64,000 nt of DNA from CAVQFD01 sp963724695 (lineage in GTDB: Bacteria; Acidobacteriota; Vicinamibacteria; Vicinamibacterales; CAVVIG01), in NCBI GenBank assembly GCA_963724695.1, contig CAVRVW010000012.1, positions 620,001 to 684,000 on the forward strand, written 5' to 3'. A program made the translations under genes and the position numbers. The notes beneath the pieces were generated by a model, which saw nothing but the letters and a program-made list of their open reading frames with translations, was not told the DNA's origin and did not search any database. This document shows, piece by piece, positions 41,369 through 51,036 of this stretch (position 1 is the stretch's first letter; the number at the start of each line of letters is the position of its first letter).

Positions 41369-41374
41369 TATAAT
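41369..41374 (+). promoter_or_regulatory. Candidate -10 box for cytochrome c / PQQ dehydrogenase operon
   Basis: A perfect TATAAT lies 77 bases before the cytochrome c start. The -35 region is poor (GGACGG or GACGGG at 17-18 bases). An inverted repeat GTCCG…CGGAC (41331-41348) lies just upstream and could bind a regulator. Confidence 0.45.
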
Positions 41375-41451
41375 CTGCCCTATCTCTCGAGGAATCCGAA
41401 ATCCACTGCAGATCGCCGCACGTGGTTGACCGACTGAACGAGGAGCCCGTC

Positions 41452-42282
41452 ATGAAGTGGATCTGTTCGGCGCTGCTGGTGGCAGTTGTTGGGATCCTGC
41501 CGGTGGCGATTGACGCCCAGGACCTTCCACGGAATCTCTCGAACGTCCCGACGAAGAATCCGCTCGAGGGCAACGCCGAGGCCATTCGGGCGGGCATGGG
41601 CATGTACCGCGTGCGGTGCGCCGATTGCCACGGCATGGACGCCCGGGGCATCCGCGCCCCGGACTTGTCGCAGGTCTGGGCATCGGGCCGGACCGACGAC
41701 GGCCTCTTCCGGACGGTCAGGACCGGCGTGGCCGGCAGTGAAATGCCGGCCATCGGCAATCGGAATTCGGACGAGGACGTGTGGAAGATCCTCGCCTACG
41801 TGCGCACGCTCGCCGCGGCGGCCCCGACCGATCCGCCCCGCGGCAACGCCGAGAACGGCGAGCGGATTTTCCGCGCGAACTGCAACAGCTGCCATCTGGT
41901 CAACGGCCGCGGCGGGCGGCTCGGGCCCGATCTCTCACGCGTGGGCGCCGCGCGCACGCGCGCCGCACTCACCCGCCAGATCCGCGGCGCGGTCGAGGGC
42001 TTCAGGCCCGGCTACGAGCCGGTGACGCTGACGACGCGGGGGGGCCGAACCATACACGGCGTCAAGAAGAACGAGGATCTCTTTTCGGTGCAGATCATGG
42101 ACACCGGGGAACGGATCCAGGGTTACCTGAAGGAAGACATGCGGACGGTGACTGACGATAAGCGGTCGGCCATGCCACCGTACGACACCGAGCGATTGAC
42201 CGAGAGTGCCGTCGACGACCTGATCGCGTACCTGTCCACACTGCGGGGCGCCAGCACCGCTGCCCCGATCACTGGACGATAG
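41452..42282 (+). CDS. Secreted diheme cytochrome c
   Basis: The ATG at 41452 has a GAGGAG site and a signal peptide (WICSALLVAVVGILPVAIDA). Two c-type heme sites are present, CADCH at residue ~56 and CNSCH at ~144, each with a downstream Met candidate (SEMPAIGNR; SAMPPYD). The segment after the second heme (TLTTRGGRTIHGVKKNEDLF … GYLKEDMR) resembles the putative heme-binding domain of planctomycete/acidobacterial cytochromes. The PQQ dehydrogenase starts 50 bases downstream, so this protein is the likely electron acceptor of that enzyme. Confidence 0.88.
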   Translation: MKWICSALLVAVVGILPVAIDAQDLPRNLSNVPTKNPLEGNAEAIRAGMGMYRVRCADCHGMDARGIRAPDLSQVWASGRTDDGLFRTVRTGVAGSEMPAIGNRNSDEDVWKILAYVRTLAAAAPTDPPRGNAENGERIFRANCNSCHLVNGRGGRLGPDLSRVGAARTRAALTRQIRGAVEGFRPGYEPVTLTTRGGRTIHGVKKNEDLFSVQIMDTGERIQGYLKEDMRTVTDDKRSAMPPYDTERLTESAVDDLIAYLSTLRGASTAAPITGR

Positions 42283-42332
42283 AGACATCCATTCGCAGCA
42301 GGTCCTCCGGGGCCCGCCGTAAGGAGTTCGTC

Positions 42333-43989
42333 ATGCGCCGACTTGTTCCTCGCTTCGTGGCCCTGGCGGCCGTCGCCGCGCTCGGTGTCGCCCTCGGCGC
42401 GCAGCAGCCGGCCTCCGGGCCAGTGACGGCACAGGAGATTGCCGCAGGCTTGCCGGCCGACGGATCGCGTTGGGTCACGTTTGGCGGCGCGTACACCAAC
42501 CACCGGCACAGCCCGCTGACCCAGATCACGCCCGAGAACGTGAACCGCCTGGTCCCGCAGTGGATGTTCCAGACCGACACGCTGGGCGCGTTCGAAACGA
42601 CGACGCTCTTTCGCGACAACGTGCTGTACGTGACCGGCCCGCAGAACCTGGCGTGGGCCATCGACGCGCGCACGGGCCGCCAGATCTGGCGCTATCGTCG
42701 TGAACTGCCCCCGCAGGGCACCCTCACCGCCTGCTGCGGTCTCGTGAACAAAGGCTTTGGCATCCTCGGCGATCGCCTCTTCATGGTGACGCTCGACGCC
42801 CACCTGCTGGCGCTCGACACGAGAACCGGCGCCGTTGTCTGGGACGCGACGATGGCGGACTACACCCAGGGCTACGCCTCAACGATTGCCCCCCTTGTCG
42901 TGAAAGACAAGGTCATCGTCGGCATCGCGGGTGGCGAGTACGGGATTCGCGGGTTCATCGATGCGTACGACGCGCAAACCGGCAAGCGCGCGTGGCGCTT
43001 CTACACGATTCCCGGTCCGGGCGAGCCCGGCAACGAGACGTGGGCGTCGGACTCCTGGCGGCGCGGCGGCGCCGGCGTGTGGGTCACCGGCGCACACGAT
43101 CCCGAGCTGAATCTCGTGTACTTCGGGATCGGCAACCCGGGGCCCGACTACCACAGCGACAGCCGCAAGGGCGACAACCTCTACAGCGATTCGATCGTGG
43201 CGCTCGACGCCGACACCGGAACGCTGAAGTGGCACTACCAGTTCACGCCGCACGACGTGCACGATTGGGACTCGACCCACGTGCCGATCCTCGCCGACCT
43301 GCCCATCGGCGGCCAGCCGCGCAAGGTCGTGATGATGGCGAACCGAAACGGCTTTTTCTACACGCTCGACCGGACCAACGGCCGATTGATTGTCGGCAAG
43401 CCCTATCGTGCAGACGACGTGGGCGAAGGAGATTGGCGCCGACGGCCGGCCGGTGCTCCTCCCAGGGCACATGCCGGACGAGAAAGGCTCGCTCACCTGC
43501 CCCGACATCACAGGCGGGACCAACTTCTGGCCGACCACATACGACCCGGCGCAGCGGCTCTTCTTCGTCAACGCGCGCGAGGTCTGCGCGGTCTACTACG
43601 CGTGGAAGCCGGACTACACACCCGGCGAGCGCTTTACCGGTGGCGCGGGGCAGCGTGCGCCAGGGATGCCCGCGGTCGGGGCGCTGCGCGCGCTGGATCC
43701 CGCGACGGGCGCGCTCAAGTGGGAGTTCAGGTACCTCACCCCGGCCACCGCCGGGCTGTTGTCCACGGCCTCCGGGATCATTTTCAGCGGCGACAACGAA
43801 GCGAATCTCCTCGCGATTGACTCGCGCAGCGGCAAGTTCCTCTGGCGGTACCAAATGGGATCGAAGCTGCACGGCACGTCGCCGATCACGTACATGCTCG
43901 ACGGGCGGCAGCACCTGCTCGTCCCGGCGGGCACGACGTTGACGGCGTGGGCGCTGCCGGATGTCGCTCGAACGCCCTCCACGCCATAG
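42333..43989 (+). CDS. PQQ-dependent alcohol dehydrogenase, one frame break
   Basis: Periplasmic quinoprotein of about 551 residues with a signal peptide (RFVALAAVAALGVALGAQQ). Eight-bladed propeller repeats are visible as W-x-x-T-G patterns (TGRQIWRYRRELPPQG, TGAVVWDATMADYTQGY, TGTLKWHYQFTPHDVHDWD). The vicinal Cys pair that stacks over PQQ is in LTACCGLVNKG and the catalytic Asp region in HDVHDWDSTH. Removing one T at 43406 (CCCTATCGTG) restores GKPYVQTTWAKEIGADGRPV. Together with the upstream cytochrome it would oxidise alcohols or aldehydes in the periplasm. Short-chain versus other alcohol preference cannot be told. Confidence 0.9.
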
Positions 43990-43996
43990 GGCAAGG

Positions 43997-45609
43997 CTAC
44001 TGGATCTTCGCGAACTCGCTCCACGCGACCGGCTGGCCGTGGATCGGCACGACCTGTGATACGTCCAGCTTGAGCGTGCGCACGATCGGTCGCAGGCTGC
44101 GGGTGGCCGCCGTCGCGCGCCACGGCCGCGGGAGGTGGCTGTCGAACAGATCGGCCTCGATCACGCAGCTTCTCGCGCGGGAGGTAGGCCATCAGCATGC
44201 CCTCGGCGTGCTGGCCAGCGGGTGGACGTAATACATGTGCAGGATTCGCGATGCCGTCGGTGATCACGTAGTTCTCCCTCACGGTCTCGACGTTGTAGCC
44301 CTCGGTCAACTCGGTCGGCGGCCAGAGCGACACCATGTCCGGCTGCAGCGTCCGGGGCGCGTAGTTCAAGACGTCGCGGTTGTAGAAGTCGAAGTTCTTC
44401 CAGTGCGTGACGATGGTCGCGCCGATGTGCAGGTAGGTGCGGAGGCCGCCGATGTGATCGAAGTGCTGGTGCGTGTTGACCAGGAACCGGATCGGCTTGT
44501 TCGGCATCGAGCCTCGCCACCTCCTCGATCACCGCCAGGCTGCGCGTCCTCGTCGATCGGCGCCTCGACGACGGCGACGAAGTCCTTGAACTCGACGGCG
44601 ACGCTGTTGTGCGACGCGCCGCCGAGCAGGTACACGCCCTCGGCCAGCGGCTGCGTCTCCACTCGAACCGGGAAGGTCGCCGGCCGCACGGCCTCGGGGA
44701 CGGTGACCGGGATCGCCGCACGCGTTCGCCTTGACGTCCTTGAACGTGCCGCCGAACCCGTTGTGGCCGGCGGTGATCGTCTGCGTGTTGTAGTTGTCGT
44801 CCCAGCCTTCGTGGTGATGCCAGCCGGTCGGGAACCGTATGCCGTTGCCGAGCGTCGACGTAGCTCTCGTTGGTGAACTCGTGCTCGTAGTTCATGTCGC
44901 CGAGCACGGGATGCGGGACCCACGTGTGGATCCGCTGCAGCATGTGCTCCTTGTTGATGGTCGCGTCCACGCGGTACTTGCCCGAGCACGCGGATCGAGA
45001 CGACCGTGACCTTCTCGGGCACCGTCGTCGGGCCGTCGCGCCCCATCTCGCCGAGCTCCCAGCGCCAGACCGCCACCGGGTTGGCGCCGGGCAGTCTCGC
45101 CGCCTTGAGGAATCCGTGGCGGGTTGAGCCACATCTCGAGCTGCCACCGCTCGGCATCGTCCGGGGGCGCCGCCACCGGCGCGCCGCCCGGGCCGTCGAT
45201 GTGCCAGCCGTACCGGCCGTTGACGATGAAGGTCTGGCGCGATTGCTGCTGGAGCGGCGTGCCGCCCATCCAGCCGATCGCCGTACTTCCACGACGCCGG
45301 ATTCAGCCCGGGCTTCCGGTCGAACTCCTCCTTCATCGTCCTGGCGTCCCAGTTCATCGTTCGCGTGTAGTTGGCCAGCGGCTCGCCGCGCGGCCAGTCC
45401 ACGTTCTTGTCAGACGAGCCACTGCTGGCCGACAGCGCCCGCGTAGCCGGTGCCGGAAATCGTGACGCACTCAGCTCGTCGACGCCGATGGCCTTCGCCG
45501 CCGCATCGAGCACCGGCTGCGGATCGACGTAGCCGGGAGAAAGACGCTGGGCGTGCACCGACGCCCAGGACAGGATCAGCAGAAGAGCAAGGACCCGGCT
45601 GCTTGCCAT
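43997..45609 (-). CDS. Secreted metallo-beta-lactamase-fold protein, many frame breaks
   Basis: A signal peptide (SSRVLALLLILSWASVHAQ) precedes an N-terminal beta-rich domain of ~280 residues (ANYTRTMNWDARTMKEEFDR, VDATINKEHMLQRIHTWVPH) and a C-terminal metallo-beta-lactamase domain with the zinc motif NTHQHFDHIGGLRTYLHIGA. At least seven frame changes lie between 45430 and 44160. The likely end is EFAKIQ with TAG at 43999-43997, eight bases after the convergent PQQ dehydrogenase. It is paralogous to the divergent gene starting 81 bases upstream. Substrate unknown; hydrolase or oxidoreductase activity is possible. Confidence 0.72.
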
Positions 45610-45657
45610 CGCGGCCTCCTCAAAGGATTACAGCGGCGCGATGGTACCACGCGGGGG

Positions 45658-45663
45658 TAGAAT
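45658..45663 (+). promoter_or_regulatory. Candidate -10 box for second metallo-beta-lactamase-fold gene
   Basis: TAGAAT lies 27 bases before the ATG at 45690, which has a strong GGAGGAAG site. This would give a ~20-base leader. The box lies in the 80-base gap between the two divergent paralogues. Confidence 0.35.
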
Positions 45664-45689
45664 GCCGCTGCATCTCCACGGAGGAAGAC

Positions 45690-47169
45690 ATGTCCAAGCA
45701 GATTTCTCTCGGCGCCGCGCTGGCGATTGTGTTGTGGTCAGCCTCCGGTCGGGTCCTCGCGCAGGACGCGCGCGCCATCCTTGGCGAGGCCTCGAAGGCC
45801 ATGGGCGTCGAGACGATGACGACCGTGGAATACTCGGCGACGGGCTTCGACTTCGCGTTCGGTCAGGCCTACAACCCCAGCTCGCCCTGGCCGAAGTTCA
45901 TCAACAAGAGCTACACGCGCGCCATCGACTTCCGCACGCCGGCGTCGAAGGTCGACCGCGTCCGGATGCAGGGCGAGAACCCGCCGCGCGGCGGCGGCCA
46001 GCAGCCCGTCATCGGCGAACAGCCGCAGAGCCAGACGATCATCGTCGGCCCCACGACGCCGTGGGTGCAGCAGCTCGAGATCTGGATGACGCCGCACGGG
46101 TTCGTCCGAGCGGCGCTCGCCGAACAACGCGACGGTCAAGACGCAGACGCTGGACGGCAAGCGCTACAACGTGCGTGACGTTCACCGGGCAGAACAAGGC
46201 GCAGGTCAACGGCTACATCAACGATCAGCACCTCGTCGAGCGCGTCGAGACCTGGATTGACACGGCCTATCTCGGCGACACGCTGTTCGAAGCCGTCTAC
46301 TCCGACTACAGGGACTTCGGCGGCGCGAAGTTCCCGATGAAGATCGTGCAGAGGCAGGGCGGATATCCGATCTTCGACCTGAACGTGACCGACGTGAAGC
46401 CGAACGCCGCGGTCACGATTCAGCCGCCGCAGGGCAGAGGCGGCGCGCCTGGGGGCGCGCCGGCTGCGGCCGGCGGTGCGGCAGCGGCAGGCGTGTCCCG
46501 ACCGAGAAGCTGGCGGACGGCGTCTACCTGATCCTCGGCGGCTACGCGGCCGTCGCCGTCGACTTCAAGGACTACATCGTCGTCATCGAAGGGCCGCAGA
46601 GCGAGGCGCGCGCGACGCAGATCATCGACGCGGCGAAGCGGCTGATTCCCGGCAAGCCGATCCGCTACGTCGTCAACACGCACCACCACTTCGACCACTC
46701 GAGCGGACTGCGGACGTTCGTCGCCGAGGGCGCGACCGTCGTCACGCACGAGGTCAACAAGGCGTACTTCGAGAAGCTGTTCACCTTGCCGCACACGCTG
46801 AGCGCCCGACCGGCTCGAGAAGGAGAAACGCGCGCCGACGTTCGAGACCATGACGGACAAGAAGGTGCTGACCGATGGCAATCGCGTCATCGAACTGCAT
46901 CATCTTCGCGGCAGCGGCCACAACGAGGGGCTGATCGTCGCCTACTTCCCGAAAGAGAAGATCCTCGTGGAAGCGGATGCGTACAACCCGCCCGCGCAGC
47001 CGCCACGCGCGGCGCCGCCGTCGATAAGTCCGTACATCGTCGAACCTCGCTGACAATCGTCGATCGGCTGAAGCTCGACGTGCAGCGCATCATCCCGGTC
47101 CACTACCCGGCGGACAACCGCCACGTGACCATGGCGGAACTGATGAGGATGGCCGGGCGGGGAAACTAG
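45690..47169 (+). CDS. Secreted metallo-beta-lactamase-fold protein, paralogue, several frame breaks
   Basis: A signal peptide (SLGAALAIVLWSASGRVLAQ) is followed by a lipoprotein-carrier-like N-terminal domain (IFDLNVTDVKPNAAV, YINDQHLVERVETWIDTAYL) and an Ala/Gly-rich hinge. The C-terminal metallo-beta-lactamase domain has NTHHHFDHSSGLRTFVAEGA, GSGHNEGLIVAYFPKEKILV and IIPVHYP. Frames change near 46122, 46174, 46497, 46806 and 47000-47045; four are cured by one-base removal (for example GCC[G]AACAAC to LANNATVKTQTLDG). It has the same architecture as the divergent gene upstream, so the pair arose by duplication and inversion. Confidence 0.76.
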
Positions 47170-47182
47170 GAGCGCGGCGGCC

Positions 47183-47677
47183 CTATGCCGGCGGCGGCTG
47201 CCACAGGCCCAGGTCCCTGGCAGACCTGGCCTTGCTGATCAGGATGATCTGGCCTGTGTGCATGCTGAAGTGCTCGACGACGTGGTAGACCGCATCGAGG
47301 ACCGACACGTCGTAGCGCTGGATCTGCCTGCGCTCGGTGAGCGTCGCACGGTCGAGCCCCGCGATCACGGCGTCCGCCTCGACGACGACCGACGACAGGC
47401 GCGCCAGGAGATCGGACTTCGGAAACGGCGTGCGCTCGTCGAACTCCTGCTGCCGCGTGCGGGCGTACGGCCGTCCGGCCACTCCGCCGAGGATCCATTG
47501 CGTGACGTTGCCCGCCAGGTGCAGTACCAGGTTGCCGATGCTGTTGGAGACAGGGTTCGGCCGCCACCACACGTCGTCTTCGGTGAGCGGCGCGAGGCTC
47601 CGCTCGATCTTGGGCAGGTAGTCGTCGGTCAGCAGGGCGCGCGATTTCCGGACGAACAGCTCCGACACGTCGCTCAT
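47183..47677 (-). CDS. DinB-like (DUF1572) protein
   Basis: A 164-residue four-helix-bundle protein. The start at 47677 overlaps the upstream stop (ATGA). DinB-superfamily features are visible: the opening helix (YLPKIERSLAPLTEDDVWWR), SNSIGNLVLHLAGNVTQWIL with a metal-ligand His, and the closing HVVEHFSMHTGQIILISKA with two more His. The three His can bind a divalent metal. Proposed roles for this superfamily include thiol-dependent enzymes, but this member is uncharacterised. It shares an operon with a small membrane protein and perhaps with the HIT gene. Confidence 0.8.
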   Translation of the reverse strand: MSDVSELFVRKSRALLTDDYLPKIERSLAPLTEDDVWWRPNPVSNSIGNLVLHLAGNVTQWILGGVAGRPYARTRQQEFDERTPFPKSDLLARLSSVVVEADAVIAGLDRATLTERRQIQRYDVSVLDAVYHVVEHFSMHTGQIILISKARSARDLGLWQPPPA

Positions 47678-48090
47678 GAGTACGGCCTCGGGTTCGACGC
47701 CCACACGCCGCGCCACCTGGCAGCCAGGAGAGGGGCCACGGTCAGCACCAGGAGACCAATGGGCAGCAGGCCTCCCTGGAGGAGATTGTAGTCGGACCAG
47801 AGACGTTCCCAGGACGCCCCGGCGACGAATCGTCCAAAGAGGATCTCGAAGGCCAGCGTGAGCACGAGCCAGACCGCGCCGGCTCCCAGCGCCTCGGCTG
47901 GTCCACGGGGCCTGAGCCATCGGACCGACAGCGTGGCAATCGCCAGAATGAGCGCGGAACCCGTGAAGACCGCGATCTGCCTCGCCCTGAAGTCTCCGAC
48001 GATTGGCTCCAGAAGCAGCGTCCGGGCAATGCCGTGGGCGATCTCGGTCAGGATGATCGCGCCCCAGATGGCCGTGGCTCGTGGGAGCAT
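47674..48090 (-). CDS. Small integral membrane protein, unknown function
   Basis: A 138-residue protein if the ATG at 48090 (MLPRATAIWGAIILTEIA) is used; the upstream open frame overlaps the HIT gene and is rejected. Four hydrophobic helices are visible (about residues 7-27, 37-55, 65-85 and 110-128), one with LGAGAVWLVLTLAFEILFGR. It overlaps the DUF1572 gene by four bases, so the two are translationally coupled. I do not recognise the family with certainty. Confidence 0.6.
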   Translation of the reverse strand: MLPRATAIWGAIILTEIAHGIARTLLLEPIVGDFRARQIAVFTGSALILAIATLSVRWLRPRGPAEALGAGAVWLVLTLAFEILFGRFVAGASWERLWSDYNLLQGGLLPIGLLVLTVAPLLAARWRGVWASNPRPYS

Positions 48091-48106
48091 GATGCCCGCG
48101 CCGATC

Positions 48107-48589
48107 CTAGCGGCGCAGGCGCTCGAAGATGGGCGTGAGGCGCTTTGCCGACTCGTGCGGTTCCTCCGGCAGCACGCGCACGTTGCCGACGACCGACATG
48201 AAGCTCGTATCGCCGGTCCATCGGGGCACCAGATGGACATGGAGATGGTCGGCGACGCCGGCGCCGGCCGGGCGGCCGAGGTTCAACCCCACGTTGATGC
48301 CTTCCGGACGGTAGGCTTCGGTCAATGCCATTTCGGCGTCGCGCGTCAGGCCCATCAGCTCGGCCAGCTCGTCTTCGGTGGCCAGCGAGAGCGAGGCGAT
48401 GTGCCGCACAGGCACGACCATCAGGTGGCCGCTGTTGTAGGGGTAGAGATTGAGGATGACGTAGCAGAGGCGCCCGCGGGCGACGATCAGCGCTTCGCGG
48501 GCCTCGGAAGTGTCGCAGAAGATGCAGCCGGAGGCGGTCGACGTTCCCGTCACGTAGGCCAGCCTCCACGGCGACCAGAGCCGCTCCAC
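48107..48589 (-). CDS. HIT-family hydrolase
   Basis: A 160-residue histidine-triad nucleotide hydrolase. Zinc-type Cys pair GCIFCD near the N-terminus, YPYNSGHLMVVPVRHIASLS, and the triad HLHVHLVPRW with GVADH just before. Related proteins cleave Ap4A or nucleoside phosphoramidates. The N-terminal MERLWSPWRLAYVTG is typical of the Ap4A phosphorylase/hydrolase-like subgroup found next to housekeeping genes in many phyla. It follows the HU-like gene with a four-base gap. Confidence 0.88.
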   Translation of the reverse strand: MERLWSPWRLAYVTGTSTASGCIFCDTSEAREALIVARGRLCYVILNLYPYNSGHLMVVPVRHIASLSLATEDELAELMGLTRDAEMALTEAYRPEGINVGLNLGRPAGAGVADHLHVHLVPRWTGDTSFMSVVGNVRVLPEEPHESAKRLTPIFERLRR

Positions 48590-48593
48590 GACG

Positions 48594-48944
48594 CTAGAGC
48601 GCAGCCCCTGGCGGCGCCGGCGGCGTGCCGCCTTCGGCCGACGCCTCGGCCTCCCGGTTGATGAGCTCCTTCAGCTCTTTGCCCGGCTTGAAGTACGGCA
48701 CCTTCTTCGGCGGCACATCCACCTTGTCGCCGGTCTTGGGGTTGCGGCCCTTCCTGGGCTCGCGCTTGCGCAGGCGGAAGCTGCCGAAGCCGCGGAGCTC
48801 GATCTTCTCCCCTCGGTGCAGGGCGTCGATGATGCTCTTGAACACCGTCTCGACGATGACTTCGGAATGTTTCTTGGTGAGATCGGACACCCTCGAGACT
48901 TCCTCGACGAGCTCCGCCTTGGTCATGCTGCCGTTGGTAATCAT
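48594..48944 (-). CDS. HU/IHF-family DNA-binding protein
   Basis: A 116-residue nucleoid protein; an internal start at 48926 (MTKAELVEEVSRVS) would give 110. The dimerisation helices are followed by the beta-arm region GRNPKTGDKVDVPPKKVPYF with the intercalating Pro and the conserved FKPGKELK. The Asn-Pro-Lys-Thr-Gly arm fits IHF-beta or HU equally. A short Ala/Pro tail extends beyond the family end. It lies downstream of rpsA; in Proteobacteria ihfB also follows rpsA, which supports an IHF-beta-like identity. Confidence 0.88.
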   Translation of the reverse strand: MITNGSMTKAELVEEVSRVSDLTKKHSEVIVETVFKSIIDALHRGEKIELRGFGSFRLRKREPRKGRNPKTGDKVDVPPKKVPYFKPGKELKELINREAEASAEGGTPPAPPGAAL

Positions 48945-48948
48945 GAGT

Positions 48949-49034
48949 GGCTCAGGGCTCAGGGCTTCGGGCTCAGGGCTCAGGCCGAGGCTTCGGACTC
49001 CGAGGCTCTGTGCCAGGAGCCTGAGTCCGAAGCC
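48949..49034. repeat. Heptamer array and hairpin between rpsA and the HU/IHF gene
   Basis: Five units (GGCTCAG, GGCTCAG, GGCTTCG, GGCTCAG, GGCTCAG; 48949-48983) are followed by an inverted repeat: 48989-49008 GGCTTCGGACTCCGAGGCTC pairs with 49017-49034 GAGCCTGAGTCCGAAGCC across an eight-base loop, with one three-base bulge. On the minus strand the hairpin starts eight bases after the rpsA stop and precedes the HU/IHF start, so it could attenuate or end rpsA transcription. Confidence 0.85.
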
Positions 49035-49041
49035 TGCGCGT

Positions 49042-50847
49042 CTACCGATTCCGAAAGTGATCGCCGAGCGTCGCGGCCCCGTCCCCCGCGGACTCCTGAT
49101 AGGCCTCCCAGTCGGCGCGGAACTCGTCCGACTTGAGGGCCCGAATCGAGAGGCCGATCTTCCGCTCTTCGGGCGCCAGCTTGATGATCTTCATGGGGTA
49201 GGTCTCGCCTACCGTCAATTCGATCTTCTCGTCCTTGGCTCCGCTCTTGCCGGCCTTCTGCGACTCGTCGAACTCCGACACATGGATCAGGCCTTCGATG
49301 CCCTCGTCCAGCTCCACGAAGGCGCCAAAGTTGGTCATGCGGACCACCTTGCCCTCGATCGTGTCGCCGACGTGGCGGCGTGTGAAGAAGTCGTCCCAGA
49401 TGTCGGTGGCGAGCTGCTTCAGGCCGAGCGACAGCCGCTGGTTCTCCGCATCGATGTTGAGCACCATCGCGTCGACCACGTCGCCCTTCTTCAGGACCTC
49501 GGACGGGTGCTTGATGCGCTTGCTCCACGACATGTCGGAGATGTGGATGAGGCCGTCGATGTCGTCCTCGACTTCGACAAACGCGCCGAACTCGGTCAGG
49601 TTCCGGACCTTGCCCTGGATCTTCGAGCCGACGGGATACTTGTCGGCCAGATCGTGCCAGGGGTTGGTCTCGACCTGCTTCAAGCCGAGCGAGATGCGCC
49701 GCGCCGTGGGATCCACGCCGAGCACCATCGCGTCCACGGGATCGCCGACGTTCAGGATCTTCGAGGGGTGCTTGACACGCTTGCTCCACGACATCTCGGA
49801 GACGTGAATCAGGCCTTCGACGCCCGACTCGAGCTCCACGAACGCGCCGTAGTCGGTCAGGCTGACGACCTTGCCGCCCATCCGCGCGCCCACGGGGTAG
49901 CGCTCCATCACGTTGGCCCATGGATCGGTGTTGAGCTGCTTGTGACCGAGCGACACCCGTTCGGTCGCCGCGTCGTACTTGAGCACGATCACGTCGATCT
50001 CGTCGTTGACCTTGAAGAGCTCGGACGGGTGGCCGACCCGGCCCCAGGACATGTCGGTGATGTGCAGCAGGCCGTCGATGCCGCCCAGGTCGATGAACGC
50101 GCCGTAGTCGGTGATGTTCTTGACGACGCCCTTGAGCACCTTGCCCTCGGCGAGTGCCTCGAGCGTGTGCTTCTTCTTCTCGGCGTTCTCCTCTTCGAGG
50201 AGCGCCTTGCGCGAGAGGACGATGTTTCCGCGCTTCTTGTTGACCTTGATGACGCGCATGCGCAGTTCCTGACCGCGCAGGGCATCGAGGTTGCGCACCG
50301 GGCGCACGTCGATCTGCGAGCCCGGCAGGAACGCGCGGACGCCGATGTCCACGGCCAGTCCGCCCTTGATCCGTTCGATGACGCGGCCGATGACGACCTT
50401 GCGCTCGGCGTAGGCCTTCTCGACTTCGTCCCAGATCTTCATCTTCTCGGCTTTTTCGCGCGAGAGGACGACATAGCCTTCCCGATCTTCGGTTCGCTCG
50501 AGCAGCACGTCGACCAGGTCGCCGGCTTCGACGGTGATCTGCCCCGTCTCGTCCAGGAACTCACTGACGGCGATGATGCCCTCGGATTTGTAGCCGACGT
50601 CCACGATCACTTCCGAGGCGGTCACCTTGAGGACCGTGCCCTTGACGACCTCACCTTCCGCGATATTCCTGAAGCTGGTATCGTAGGACTCCAGCAACCG
50701 GGCATACTCGTCGGAATTCATCTGGTCGTCGTCGTCTCGCGGTAGGGCTTTCAAGGTGCTCTTGTCGCTTACACCCCGTTCGCGTTCGGGCGTACCCGCG
50801 CGCCCCCGGCCCGTAGCGGGCGTGGGTTCGTCTTCTACATTTGCCAT
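49042..50847 (-). CDS. rpsA: 30S ribosomal protein S1
   Basis: A 601-residue protein with six S1 RNA-binding repeats. After an acidic/basic N-terminal extension, repeats are marked by VVKGTVLKVTASEVIVDVGY, GRVIERIKGGLAVDIGVRAF, GVVKNITDYGAFIDLGGIDG, GGKVVSLTDYGAFVELESGV, GKVRNLTEFGAFVEVEDDID and GKVVRMTNFGAFVELDEGIE. Length and repeat number match S1 of Proteobacteria and Acidobacteriota. S1 helps mRNAs with weak Shine-Dalgarno sites, relevant here because many starts lack one. A -35-like TTGACA lies about 150 bases upstream of the start. Confidence 0.95.
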   Translation of the reverse strand: MANVEDEPTPATGRGRAGTPERERGVSDKSTLKALPRDDDDQMNSDEYARLLESYDTSFRNIAEGEVVKGTVLKVTASEVIVDVGYKSEGIIAVSEFLDETGQITVEAGDLVDVLLERTEDREGYVVLSREKAEKMKIWDEVEKAYAERKVVIGRVIERIKGGLAVDIGVRAFLPGSQIDVRPVRNLDALRGQELRMRVIKVNKKRGNIVLSRKALLEEENAEKKKHTLEALAEGKVLKGVVKNITDYGAFIDLGGIDGLLHITDMSWGRVGHPSELFKVNDEIDVIVLKYDAATERVSLGHKQLNTDPWANVMERYPVGARMGGKVVSLTDYGAFVELESGVEGLIHVSEMSWSKRVKHPSKILNVGDPVDAMVLGVDPTARRISLGLKQVETNPWHDLADKYPVGSKIQGKVRNLTEFGAFVEVEDDIDGLIHISDMSWSKRIKHPSEVLKKGDVVDAMVLNIDAENQRLSLGLKQLATDIWDDFFTRRHVGDTIEGKVVRMTNFGAFVELDEGIEGLIHVSEFDESQKAGKSGAKDEKIELTVGETYPMKIIKLAPEERKIGLSIRALKSDEFRADWEAYQESAGDGAATLGDHFRNR

Positions 50848-50973
50848 GCCTTGCGCGTCCTCCTCAGTCGATCGATTGCCGGAGTTGGTGTTGCGGTTCC
50901 GGCACCCGCAGATTCGGAATCACGGCGGGCGCGGCCCCAGGGACGGGCCTGCCTGATTTCCGATAAGCAGCAG

Positions 50974-51003
50974 AGAGTACGACACTTATCGTGACACTGT
51001 CAA
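50974..51003 (-). promoter_or_regulatory. rpsA: Candidate rpsA promoter
   Basis: On the minus strand a perfect -35 TTGACA (51003-50998) is followed, 18 bases on, by TACTCT (50979-50974). The -10 match is weak. The spacer contains CACGATAAGTG. The site lies in the 189-base divergent gap upstream of rpsA; the remainder of the gap shows no gene. Confidence 0.4.
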
Positions 51004-51036
51004 GCTGACCGGGCTGCAGCAGAGAAAGGACGCGCG

